From: Sorex araneus
Taxonomy: Eukaryota > Chordata > Mammalia > Eulipotyphla > Soricidae
Reading direction: 5' to 3'
Length of the DNA: 64,000 bases
Assembly: GCF_027595985.1 (NCBI RefSeq)
Contig: NC_073313.1
Location: 99,373,552-99,437,551, forward strand
Part shown: piece after piece, positions 10,924 to 21,345 of the stretch
Layout: each line of letters opens with the position of its first letter
Numbering within the stretch: the stretch's first letter is position 1
The notes under the pieces: model-generated
Told to the model about the DNA's origin: nothing
Seen by the model: the letters and a program-made list of their open reading frames with translations, nothing else
Database searches by the model: none
Program-made: the position numbers and the translations under genes

Positions 10924-11518
10924 GGGCCCCAAATTAAGGATACTTGATTTAAGGCAAGACCCAGAATATGGAATAATATGCTCATACAGGGCCAAATACC
11001 CTTTATGTTTTCTATCTTGTGTTTATTCTCAGCACTCCATCATTAATGTAGAAGAAGCAGAGCTTAATGCTATGTGGCGAGGAATAGTTACAACAAAGTC
11101 TTTGCCTCTGTCAGCTTGACAACCCATAGAATTATTGATGGACCTTCCTATTAATTATATCTTGAGAAAAAAGGAACTTATTTCTTCCCTTACTAGTAGA
11201 TTGAACAGAGCTTTGGTTCACTGCACCTCTGCTGCAGAAATTTGCAAATCAGTAACCTGTCTGTGCATAAAAGTAGCCTGAAGATTGTGGATCTGGTGTG
11301 TATTGAGCACCTGTAGTTGGAGAAAACTCACCTGAGGGATGTCAACACCATTTTATCAAAGTCGTTCCACCTGGAAAGCCTTCGTCTGGCTGATGTTGAG
11401 TGTAGATCACCAGGGAGAAACTTCAAAAATTTCTCACCTGTCTTGGGAAGCTGGAAAACCTTGAGGAGCTGAGTTTGTCTTTCTTCTGCCTCACCAATCA
11501 GCTGCACAAACTACTATG
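10924..11518 (+). pseudogene. PRAME-like copy 2, exon 2 (broken)
   Basis: The start LRILDLRQ is clear. The frame then ends at TGA 11117-11119 (AGG to TGA against copy 1), shifts, and has TAG at 11314-11316 (GAA to TAG). Confidence 0.85.
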
Positions 11519-12292
11519 GTTAAGTGGGAAGCAGGAAAGAATCCGTGTTAAAGTACTCATAATATTATATTTTTAACTCAATTTGGGCATTACTGAGAAA
11601 TTAAAAATTGTTAGAGAGCCACCTTGTGGGTGAGGAGAATCACAATGTTAGACTAGGAAACTGCTTTTTTATTCAGTGAACCAACCAAGTATGTGCAGAT
11701 AGTGTAATGTTTGCAGATATAATGGAGGAAAACTTTCATTGCCCTATTGAAGTTTACGCCCCTTTAGAGAGAAACTAAGTGTAGAGGCGTTCAGATAAAG
11801 AAATGCATTATGCTGTAGCTCTGATGCACATCTCCATGGACTAGGCTCTGTAGTTAATACTTCCAGACTATTATGCTCCTATAGTTTCCCCAATTACTAC
11901 ACCTGAATGAAGAGCTTGTGACCTGGGAACTAATGATAGGGAGTCCTCATCTGGCTTCTTTTTCAGATCTATCTCAGGCCAAATATATGAATAAGATCCA
12001 CCATTGATTATGTCGTGTAGCCATTATTTTTTAATCACTGCCTTTCCCATAAACCTGTAAATGTTAATGTCGTGTACATTTTAAATGTTAAGAGTCTGAA
12101 TCCCAGAGTATAAAGTAACTGTTTACCAAGGCCATTACTCTGTAAAGTGTAGATTCAAATATCTTTGATAACATTGATGTTGCAAATTATGTACAAATTT
12201 CCCTACAGCTTCAGGTATCTATAAATCAGGCTTCACCACTCTGGTTCAATATTTTATACTTCTGGAATAATTTTCCTTTTCTTTTTTAACAG

Positions 12293-12806
12293 AGTCCTGA
12301 CACCTCAGTTGGATAGACTGAGTCTGACTTTCTGTGACCTTTCTACCAGAGATCTCATTGCCCTATCCCAGAGCACTCAGGCAAACCACTTAAAGCTACT
12401 AAAGCTGAGTAACAACCAGTTAGTCTGGGAATTTCCTGAGCCCTTGATAAATCTTCTGGAGAACGTTTCAGGCACCCTGCAGTATCTGGATATAAACAGC
12501 TGCCAAATTACTGATTCTGTTCTCTCTGCTATACTCCCAGTCCTGACCCATTGTTCCTACCTTTGTATCTTTAGCTTTGCTTGTAATTGCATTTCCGTGC
12601 TTGTACTCATAAACCTTGTGCAGCACTTAACAGCCATGATGAAGCTGAAGTATGTGATTTATCCTGTTCCTGTTGATTGTTACAAACAACGGGATCCTAA
12701 TCACAGTTTGGATCGAGAGAAACTTGCTGTAGTGAAGGCCCAACTGATGTTGATGCTACAGATGGCACATTGGGAAGACATGAAGTGGAATTCTTTTCCT
12801 CATTAA
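12293..12806 (+). pseudogene. PRAME-like copy 2, exon 3 (open)
   Basis: This exon is open from the acceptor ttttttaacag to TAA at 12804-12806. The leucine-rich repeats (LKLLKLSNNQ, LQYLDINSCQITD) and the closing KYVIYPVPVDCYK are conserved. Confidence 0.85.
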
Positions 12807-13692
12807 TCTTCCCAGTACAAGGAATTTCTTCAACACTGATGTGCAACCATTAACACATTTTGACTGGGGTGTTCCACGGTAGTTCATATTTGTCTGTTGC
12901 TTAATTAACACACATTGCAGCTCCAGGGCCAATGTGTTAATGCACTCATACATTGGTTTTCCTGAAGCCAAAGTTTGTAGAGACATATGGAAACTTCTAT
13001 TTAAGAAATGTACTCTGATTAGTTTATCCTGGCCCTCATATGCTGTTGGATAGCTTCTCAGCCCTCAGTCCAAGGTTTAAAGTGTTTTTACTCAAATAGG
13101 TTTTATCTTACTTACTTGAATGGGTTTGCTGTGCTCCTTCTTTCTCTTAATGTACCATGCATGTTTTCTTCATGTTACATATCTTTATTTGACTTTTTTG
13201 TCTTTGCTATTCCCATAGAATTGTACTATTCAGTAAGGCAGACACTATTGTGATTAAGCAGCAATAAGAAATTGACTACTTTGAAAAGTGATGGGATGTG
13301 TTAAATATACATTATCTACACAAGATTTCATAAGAAACAAAGGATGAAAAATACGTAATTGGTAATTTATGTACACTGATGACATTGAAATTCTATACTT
13401 CATGTCAGATATTAAAATGAATGTAACTTGTTTACATATCATTTACATGTATAGAACTGTGTTTCAAAAATTTAGTAAGTATTCATTCACATAGCTTCCT
13501 TGTTGAAATGAAAATTGGATGCATTTTGAAGATTTAGAAAATTGAACATGTTTAAAATTTAGAATGTAAGAGTATTTTGCTATTGTTTTTATGTTGAAGT
13601 AACAACCAAAGGATTTCCATAGACAGAAAATAAATAATACTGTATTGCTTGCAGCTTTAAAAGATAGAAAACTATAGTTCAACGTCTGGGAC
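12807..13692. other. Downstream flank of PRAME copy 2
   Basis: This flank is paralogous to about 4607-6300. It shares gcttaattaacacac and attcagtaaggcagacact, but not the 104-bp tandem duplication. No gene is seen. Confidence 0.6.
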
Positions 13693-13709
13693 AAAAATGT
13701 AAAATTATT

Positions 13710-15024
13710 GCCTTTGCGGCCCCGCGCGAGATTGACCCCGGAGGCAACTGAACCACTTTGGACACGAGCGGCGCCCCCAAAATGCCTCCAAACTGTGTGC
13801 TGGGAGCTTCTGGCCCAGGCGCTGCCGGCAGGGTATGCTCTTTTCTCTCTCAACTTTTTCTGTTTGAACGCAGCGAGGCTATAGCCGGTTTTTAGACTCT
13901 ACAGGAAGCCCGGGATAGCCGATGGGCGGGACTCCCGGATCCGCCCTGTGCCGGCCGACATTTAAGCAGAGAGCCATGTGGGGACGCTCTCTGCTTAAAT
14001 ATCTTCCAAAAGATATTAGGAAGACCTAATATCTTTTGATTGTTTGATTGTCAGCAACGTGTAAATGCTCCTTTTTGGCAGGGCTTAACGTGGGGGGAAA
14101 CTCCAAACAATAGTATTAAGTTTTTTGTTAAACGGTAAAAGATTGTAGCGATAGAATTTTAGGCAGAATTTTCCCTGGACTTTAACGGGTCGGACTTTGG
14201 TGGGAAATCCTAACAAGAATAGTAAGTCTTTTGCTGAAATATTGAAGGCCACCAAAGTGGTAGCCATCTCTATAGACTGAACTAAGCCATATCCCCACGC
14301 CGGCTGAGAAGAAATATCCTTCTTTCTCGGGAAAAAACGCGGCGTGGCGTTAACCATAGTATGATGTCCATTAAGCTGACACGGACCTGGTGACGTGGGA
14401 ATCGGATGCAAGGGAATAAATTATTATGTACTTGGAACAGCGGGACGCTGGTGGAACCTTGAGCCGGGGCCGATACCAGCGTATTACTTTTGGTTCCAGA
14501 AACTGCTTGCAGACATTATACCAGACTATCAACTAAGCTAGAGCCCCACGCCGGCTGATGACGAGAAATAACCATCTCTTTTGGTTTGTTTCCCTTTGTC
14601 AGGCAGCGTGGTGATTACTAAACAGGCGGGATCTCGGTGGCACGGGACGAGGGGGGAAAAAAAATAGAAAAGTTATGTAACAAACAGCGGGACTTAATAT
14701 CTCTACATTCTCAGCAATGGAGAGCCATCAAATGCTTCCTTGACAGTGGGACTGTCTTCTCTTTTTTGGGGGGAAACCCTAGCAACAATAGTGAATTATG
14801 TGTTGAAACATGGACTGTAACCAAGATAAAGCGTAAACGAAGTGAAACTTATCACTTACAAGGGTGGGGACTGGGGGGGTGGGAGGGGGCGGGAGGTATA
14901 ATGGGGTGGTTGGTGATGGAATATGGGCACGGGTGAAGGGAAGGGTGTTTGAGTACAGTATAACTGACATAATCATGAGAACTTTGTAACCCTCCACATG
15001 GTGATTCAATAAAATTTAAATTAA
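13710..15024 (+). mobile_element. Composite non-autonomous retroelement A
   Basis: This element is flanked by a 17-bp TSD aaaaatgtaaaattatt (13693-13709 and 15025-15041). It starts GC-rich (gaggcaactgaaccacttt, a stretch shared with element C in reverse). It contains two diverged copies of a module beginning ccccacgccggctga (about 14292 and 14546). It ends in a part shared with an L1 3' UTR (gtgaaacttatcacttacaa, tggaatatgggcac, ccacatggtgattcaataaa) and a short poly(A). I see no protein-coding frame. It appears to depend on L1 enzymes. Confidence 0.75.
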
Positions 15025-15496
15025 AAAAATGTAAAATTATTTATTTATTTATTTATTTATTTTTTAATTTTTTATTAATGAATCACTATGAGGTACAATT
15101 ACAAACTTATGAACTTTCATGTTTGCATTTCATTTATATCCCTCCACCAATGCCCATTCTACTCAATCACTGTTCCCAGTATCCCTCCCACCACCCCCAC
15201 CCCAACCCCCACCACCCCACCCTGCCTCTGTGGCAGGGCATTCCCTTTTGTTCTCTCTCCTGTTGGATGTTGTAGTTTGCAATAGAGGTATTTATTGAGT
15301 GGCCATCATGTTCGGTCTATAGTCTACTTTTGGCACGCAGCTTTCAACCTGAGTGGGTCCCCCCAATAGTCTCTACTAGGTGTTCCCTTCTGATTTCTAC
15401 CTCTTTTTTTTAACAACACGCAGTAAAAATTTATTCATATTAATAACTCCATTTGTCATGGGGGTTGTTGCTTAGATGTATGGGATGGCACATGCA

Positions 15497-17218
15497 TGCT
15501 GGCTCTCTGAGGTTACACAGTTGCTGGCTCTCTGAGGTTACTCAGGTGTTGGCTCTCTGAGGTTACGCAGGGCTGGCTCTCTGAGGTTACGCAGGTGCTG
15601 GCTCTCTGAGGTTACGCAGGTGCTGGCTCTCTGAGGTTACACAGGGCTGGCTCTCTGAGGTGGCACAGGTGCTGGCTCTCTGAGGTTATTCTGGTGCTGG
15701 CTCTCGGAGGTTGCACAGGTGCTGGCTCTCTGAGGTTACTCTGGTGCTGGCTCTCGGAGGTTGCACAGGTGCTGGCTCTCTGAGGTTACTCAGGTGATGG
15801 CTCTCTGAGGTTACTCAGGTGCTGGCTCTCTGAGGTTGTGCCGGTGCTGGCTCTCTGAGGTTACACAGGGCTGGCTCTCTGAGGTTGCGCAGGGCTGGCT
15901 CTCTGAGGTTACTCAGGTGCTGGCTCTCGGAGGTTGCACAGGTGCTGGCTCTCGGAGGTTGCACAGGGTTGGCTCTCTGAGGTTACACAGGTGCTGGCTC
16001 TCGGAGGTTGCGCAGGTGCTGGCTCTAAGAGGTTACTCTGGTGCTGGCTCTCGGAGGTTGCACAGGGCTGGCTCTCGGAGGTTGCACAGGTGCTGGCTCT
16101 AAGAGGTTACTCTGGTGCTGGCTCTCGGAGGTTGCACAGGTGCTGGCTCTCTGAGGTTACTCAGGTGCTGGCTCTCTGAGGTTACACAGGGCTGGCTCTC
16201 GGAGGTTGCACAGGTGCTGGCTCTAAGAGGTTACTCTGGTGCTGGCTCTCGGAGGTTGCACAGGTGCTGGCTCTCTGAGGTTACTCAGGTGCTGGCTCTC
16301 TGAGGTTACACAGGGCTGGCTCTCGGAGGTTGCACAGGTGCTGGCTCTCTGAGGTTATTCTGGTGCTGGCTCTTGGAGGTTGCACAGGTGCTGGCTCTCT
16401 GAGGTTACTCAGGTGCTGGCTCTCTGAGGTTACACAGGGCTGGCTCTCTGAGGTTGCACAGGTGCTGGCTCTCTGAGGTTATTCTGGTGCTGGCTCTCGG
16501 AGGTTGCACAGGTGCTGACTCTCTGAGGTTACTCTGGTGCTGGCTCTCGGAGGTTGCACAGGTGCTGGCTCTCTGAGGTTACTCAGGTGATGGCTCTCTG
16601 AGGTTACTTAGGTGCTGGCTCTCTGAGGTTGTGCCGGTGCTGGCTCTCTGAGGTTACACAGGGCTGGCTCTCTGAGGTTGCACAGGGCTGGCTCTCGGAG
16701 GTTACTCAGGTGCTGGCTCTCTGAGGTTACACAGGGCTGGCTCTCGGAGGTTGCACAGGTGCTGGCTCTCTGAGGTTGTGCCGGTGCTGGCTCTCTGAGG
16801 TTACACAGGGCTGGCTCTCTGAGGTTACACAGGGCTGGCTCTTGGAGGTTACTCAGGTGCTGGCTCTCTGAGGTTACACAGGGCTGGCTCTCGGAGGTTG
16901 CGCAGGTGCTGGCTCTAAGAGGTTACTCTGGTGCTGGCTCTCAGAGGTTGCACAGGGCTGGCTCTCGGAGGTTGCACAGGTGCTGGCTCTAAGAGGTTAC
17001 TCTGGTGCTGGCTCTTGGAGGTTGCACAGGTGCTGGCTCTCTGAGGTTACTCAGGTGCTGGCTCTCTGAGGTTACACAGGGCTGGCTCTCGGAGGTTGCA
17101 CAGGTGCTGGCTCTAAGAGGTTACTCTGGTGCTGGCTCTTGGAGGTTGCACAAGTGCTGGCTCTCTGAGGTTACTCAGGTGCTGGCTCTCTGAGGTTACA
17201 CAGGGCTGGCTCTCTGAG
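15497..17218. repeat. 24-25 bp VNTR minisatellite with higher-order structure
   Basis: About 70 units follow the pattern tgctggctctctgaggtta plus cacagg. Units alternate between ctctgaggtta-, ctcggaggttg- and ctaagaggtta- variants. A higher-order unit of 124 bp (five units) is seen at 16097/16221 and 16987/17111. Rare variants (ggtgatggc at about 15794 and 16587) suggest a further duplication of about 793 bp. Reading frames of 60-119 codons across it come from the repeat, not from genes. Confidence 0.95.
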
Positions 17219-17221
17219 AGA

Positions 17222-17757
17222 AAAGGTCGCGTGGCCGCACTAGCGGCCGCGCGGCTCGGATCTGTCCCAGTCCCGAATCCTGGAGCCATGTTAGTTGCTG
17301 CTCAGTGTCGCCGGGGTTCCATCCGGAGAAGGTGTGCAGGCGGCACCTCCTCCCTCCGGCCCCCCGGCGTTGCTGGCCCCGATTCGGGTCCGGAGCATTG
17401 TCCGGGCCGCGTTACTCACCAGAATGCCTGCCGCTTTCTCTGTGGATTGTGGCATCAAGATGGCGCCGAGGGTGGGTCGAGGGCGTGACTTCCGGCGGCC
17501 GGGACCACTCAGAGTTTGGGCTGGCGCCGCCCCACTCCAGTGGCCCCCGCGGCTCGGATCTGTCCCAGTCCCGAATCCTGGAGCCGTGTTAGTTGCTGCT
17601 CAGTGTCGCCGGGGTTCCATCTGGAGAAGGTGTGCAGGCGGCACCTCCTCCCTCCGGCCCCCCGGTGTTGCTGGCCCCGATTCGGGTCCGGAGCATTGTC
17701 CGGGCCGCGTTGCTCACCAGAATGCCTGCCGCTTCTCTGTGGATTGTGGCATCAAGA
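17222..17757 (-). repeat. Tandem duplication of about 302 bp in GC-rich 5' module
   Basis: The stretch ggctcggatctgtcccagtc...gtggcatcaagat occurs at about 17250-17460 and again at about 17552-17757 with very few differences. Between them lie a catcaagatggcgccgag YY1-like site and gtgacttccggcggcc. The CpG density suggests that it acted as a retroelement promoter. Confidence 0.8.
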
Positions 17758-17838
17758 TCAAAAATGTAAAATTATTTAATAGTAGTGTAGTAAATATTTT
17801 GTCATTAGTATGTTCATTTTCTAACAACATTGCATTTT

Positions 17839-19057
17839 TTTAATTTATTTTATTGAATCACCATGTGGAAAGTTACAAAGTTCTCAGGCTTATGTCTCAG
17901 TTATACAATATTCAAACACCCATCCCTTCACCCGTGCCCATATTCCGCCACCAATGACCCCAGTCTACCTCCCAACCCCTGCCCCCAACCCCCATCCCCA
18001 CCTGCGAAATTGAAAATTTTCACTTCATTTTCTCTTTACCTTGATTACATTCCATAATTCAACACAAAACTCACTATTGTTGGAGTTTTCCCCAAGAAAG
18101 ACAGCCCTACTGCCAATGAAACATTTAATAATTAGTTTTCCATTGCTGAGACTTAAGAGATATGAAGTCCCACTGTTTCAAGTACATAGAAATTTTCACC
18201 CTCCTTCCCGTGCCACCAAGTTCATGCCTGCTTAATAAATAGTCCTCATATTATGGCTGACACCTCGCCACCCAACGAAAAAAAAAGGATATTTCCTGTC
18301 CTCGGCCAGTGTGGGGCTATGGCTTAGTTCACAGTCTAGAGACATGGCTGCAAGTAGTTTCTGGAACCAAAAGTAGCTAGTTGGCCTCCGGATTATGGTT
18401 GATCTGCAGCAACGCGGCCACACAAGAGTGTGGCCTCCCGGGTCGAATCTTGGCGGAGCATGCGCTGGTATCAGCCCGAGACTGCCCAAGTGTCCCACTG
18501 TTCCAAGTACATAATTTTCCCCCCTCCCATTCCCGCGCCTCTAAGTTCGTGCCTGCTTAATAAACCTCATAATATGGCGCACTCCACACCGCGTTTCTCC
18601 CAGAAAAGGGAAAAGAACCGAGAAAGGAGGATATTTCCTCTCCTGGGCTGGAATGGGGTTATGGCTTAGTTCACAGTCTAGAGAAGTGGCTGCTACTTTG
18701 ATCACCTTCAATATTTCAACAAAAAACTCAGTATTATTATTTGGAGTTTCCCCCCACAGTCAGACCTGCTAAAAAGGAACCATTTCACATTGCTGACAAT
18801 TAATAGATATTAGGTCTCGCGGCCGCTATTGCGGCCGCGCGGTTTGGGTTTTTTTTTTGTATGAAGTCCAGGGAAAATTCTGCCAGTAATTGCATCCCTA
18901 CAAGCGTTTACTTCACTTTTGTGGTGCTCATATGATGCAGAAGCCTGGAGAGCATGGGCCAGGGGCTCCCATCACAGCCTGGAGGCCTCTCCAGGAGCTG
19001 CTATGTCCAAATTAGTTCAGTTGCCTCCAGGGTCGAGCTCGTTCAGCTGCCAAAAGG
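17839..19057 (-). mobile_element. Composite non-autonomous retroelement C
   Basis: This element is flanked by a 14-bp TSD caacattgcatttt (17825-17838 and 19058-19071). Its left end is the antisense L1-like tail (ttgaatcaccatgtggaa, agtctcag). It contains an internal tandem duplication of about 327 bp (cactgtttcaagtacata at about 18172, cactgttccaagtacata at about 18499) and a near-palindrome gcggccgctattgcggccgc at 18819-18838. It is the same family as element A in the opposite orientation. Confidence 0.8.
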
Positions 19058-19071
19058 CAACATTGCATTTT

Positions 19072-19310
19072 AGACTTTGACAAGATGTTGAACTAATTTG
19101 TAACTTATGTATGTTGTATCTTTCTTGAAATAAAACTGAACACTTGAAAGACTTTTATAAGGAAAAACAATGTAAAATTAATTTATAATATGTTCATATT
19201 GCTTACATTTTTAAATGATGTACTGCATTTCAAGAAGTTAAACATAAAATATTTCTATGTTTAAATTATTTCTGTATACTTTTTATTTTGTGCTCACTAG
19301 CATAATTTTT
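19072..19310. other. Segmental-duplication flank of PRAME copy 2
   Basis: The aligned sequence continues from the copy 1 side (about 6300-6850). It is AT-rich and holds no gene. Confidence 0.5.
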
Positions 19311-19477
19311 TATCTTTTTGGGTTACACCCGGAAATTCTCAGGGGTTACTCCTGGCTCTGTACTCAGGAATTACTCCTGGTGGTGCTCAGGGGACCATAT
19401 GGGATGCTGGGAATTGAATCTGCGTAGGCCGCGTGCAAGGCAAATGATCTACTCGCTGTGCTACCCCTCTAGCCCCA
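19311..19477 (-). mobile_element. tRNA-derived SINE, poly(A) class
   Basis: This antisense copy has tttttgggttacacccgg, catatgggatgctgggaatt and tacccctctagcccc. It is absent from the matching place in copy 1, so it inserted after the duplication. Confidence 0.85.
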
Positions 19478-19719
19478 CTAGAGTAATTTTTAAAATTTAT
19501 ATCACTTGTTCTTTTTCTCTTTTTGTTTATTTTTTTACATTTTTATGTGACTTATATATCTATTGCACTACACAACACTGGAACATAAGCTTTCTGCAGT
19601 TAGAACCTTTTTTCCCTATTTGCATGTCAATTATGCCTTCCCCGCTGTCTTTTCTTTCCTTTCTATATCGCCAGCCCTTACAGATTTTATCTTTATTTTT
19701 TTTAAAAAGAGATACAATA

Positions 19720-20185
19720 ATCTCCCTGGCCCTTGTCTCTACTGTCATTGGGTGTAAGGACAGTATAGACAAGGGCCAGAAAGATTGTTCCACAGTTAGA
19801 AGCCTGCCTCATGAGTTGGGGAAGAAGGCAGCTGGGATAGAGAAGGGATCATTAAGTCAATGATGGTTGGAGGAAATGCTCGGGATGGGAGATGTGTGCT
19901 GAAAGTAGATAAAGGACCAAACATGATGGCCTCTCAATATCTGTATTGCAAATCATAATGCCCCAAAGTAGATAGAGAGTAAGGAAGAAATTATCTGTCA
20001 TAGAGGAAAGGGGAGGGTTAGGATGGAAGGGTAGGATACCAGGGACATTGTTGATGGAAAAAATACATTTTTCCATCAAACATTCAAAAATGAGTGTTTG
20101 ATCGTTGTATGACTGAAACTCAAACAAGAAAGCTTTGTACCTGTATATCATGGTGGTTCCGTTTTAAAAAGATACAAAAAATAAT
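19720..20185 (+). mobile_element. L1 3'-UTR fragment with inverted 5' piece
   Basis: From about 19755 the sequence is sense L1 3' UTR (gacagtatagacaagggcca to a taccagggacatt / gaaactcaaac tail). The preceding 19720-19754 is the same L1 region in antisense (tggcccttgtctctactgtc), giving a 20-bp inverted repeat. This is the usual mark of twin priming. Confidence 0.75.
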
Positions 20186-20329
20186 ACAATTAAAAATAGA
20201 GAAAGAAGAGATAGATAGGTCAAGGTCTAGAAAAAATGTGTGTCATTTTCACATCTTGACTGGCCAACCCACTCCACTAATCTACATTTGTTCACACTCT
20301 GACCATTGACCCTGTGTGTTTGGCTTTGC

Positions 20330-20590
20330 CAGTGGACCATGTAGGAGAGTGAAATGAGGCCATCTGCATGCAAAGCAGTCACATTAACCCTTTGAGATAT
20401 CTCCTTAGCTGACCCCATTCAGGTGGGTTTTTTTTCTTGAGTTACACTCAGAGTTGGTGCATGGCTTACCATGGCTTTGTGCTTGCTCTTGACAATGCGT
20501 GGGGAACCGTGAGATGCCAGGGATCAATCCGTGCCTCCAGCAAAAGATAAGTCACATTATTTAGTCCCTTGAACTATCTACCCGGTCTCC
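20330..20590 (-). mobile_element. Old tRNA-derived SINE copies
   Basis: Two diverged antisense relics lie head to tail, with gcatgcaaagcagtc / gatatctcc and then gagttacactcagag to gatgccagggatcaatcc. Confidence 0.5.
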
Positions 20591-20814
20591 ATTTGGGTTT
20601 TTATGAAGACTTCATTACATAAGCTTTACATAAGCATATGCCATTGGTGATTGAACGCCGTCTTCAGCCCCTCTCTCCATGCAAGAGAAGAGAGGAAAAG
20701 AGAAGAGAGATTTTGCAGTGCCACTTAATTACAGAGGCAATATTGATAAACTCATAAGTCATTGGTAATTTAGCTCAATCTTCAGCTTCTCTCCCCATCC
20801 AACAGAGAGAAAGA

Positions 20815-20892
20815 AATTTTTGCCATGACAGGGATTGAATTTAGGGCCTCACACACACCGGACTAGTGCTCTACCACTGATGCCTGAACAGC
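20815..20892 (-). mobile_element. Old tRNA-derived SINE fragment
   Basis: The stretch agggattgaatttagggcct, followed by ccggactagtgctctaccac, resembles the antisense tRNA part of an older SINE. Confidence 0.4.
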
Positions 20893-20926
20893 CTTCAGTT
20901 ATTGATATTCTTTCTTATGATTGAGT

Positions 20927-21345
20927 CTTATAAGGGCCAGGAGGATTAGTGCATGGTTGGAAGCCTGTCTCTAGTGCTGGGGGAGAGGGCAACTGGATAG
21001 ACAAGGGACCGGTATGACAATGATGGTTGAAGTGATCACGTTGGTGGGAGATGTGTGCTAAAAATCAATAAAGACCTAAACATGATGGCCTATCAGTATC
21101 TGTATTGCAAATCATAATGCCCAAAAGCATAGAGAGAGAGAGTAAGAAGAAAAGTCCTTGCCAGAGAGTCAGCCAGTGGGGGTGGGGGTTGATGGGGCAG
21201 TGGGGGTGGCGGGAGGAATACTGGGGACATTGGTGGTGAGAAATGTACACTGGTGAAGGGATGAGTGTTGGAACATTTATGACTGAAACACAATAATAAA
21301 AGCTATTTAACTATATCTCATAGAGATTCACTTAAAAAATTAAAA
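20927..21345 (+). mobile_element. L1 3' UTR, 5'-truncated insertion
   Basis: The sense L1 3' UTR carries gggccaggaggatt, aaacatgatggcc and tctgtattgcaaatcataat. It ends with an A-rich tail at about 21345. It has no coding part. Confidence 0.8.

Larger units (their letters stand above)
10182..12806 (+). pseudogene. PRAME-family paralogue with decayed exon 2
   Basis: This is a tandem copy of the gene at 2038-4606 with the same three-exon layout: 10182-10471, 10924-11518 and 12293-12806. Exons 1 and 3 are open and have the same lengths as in copy 1 (290 and 514 nt). Exon 2 is broken: TGA at 11117-11119, a 1-nt deletion near 11190-11205, and TAG at 11314-11316 in the ancestral frame. It is 595 rather than 600 nt long. 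Donor and acceptor dinucleotides are all kept, although the exon 2 donor is weakened to ATG|GTTAAG. The upstream flank is made of an RTE fragment and an L1-tail stub, so the original 5' region is gone. The poly(A) signal is also lost. A standard full-length product is impossible. A transcript joining exons 1 and 3 would keep frame and give 267 residues. Confidence 0.85.
15042..17759 (-). mobile_element. SVA-like composite retroelement B with internal VNTR
   Basis: This - strand unit lies between copies of the same 17-bp repeat (15025-15041 and 17760-17776). Read on its own strand it has four parts. First is a GC-rich 5' part (17759-17220) with a tandem duplication of about 302 bp. Second is a VNTR of 24-25 bp units (17218-15497). 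Third is a short unique linker. Fourth is an L1-type 3' UTR (about 15400-15060) ending in an (aaat)n-rich tail. The order GC-rich, VNTR, retro-derived 3' part, A-rich tail is the plan of hominoid SVA elements, although the sequences look unrelated. No transposon protein is encoded. Confidence 0.65.

Noticed and set aside
15497-17218. CRISPR-like array
   Set aside because: The units are adjacent without unique spacers, vary in sequence and lie in a eukaryotic retroelement. It is a minisatellite.
15836-17488. Overlapping + strand open frames of 62-119 codons rich in LALGG/LSEV repeats
   Set aside because: They follow directly from the 24-25 bp VNTR read in frame, have no start context or splice signals, and lie inside a retroelement.
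17295-17843. 182-codon + strand frame in GC-rich sequence
   Set aside because: It consists of two copies of the duplicated module of about 302 bp, is antisense to the element and runs on into host sequence. High GC alone makes such frames likely.
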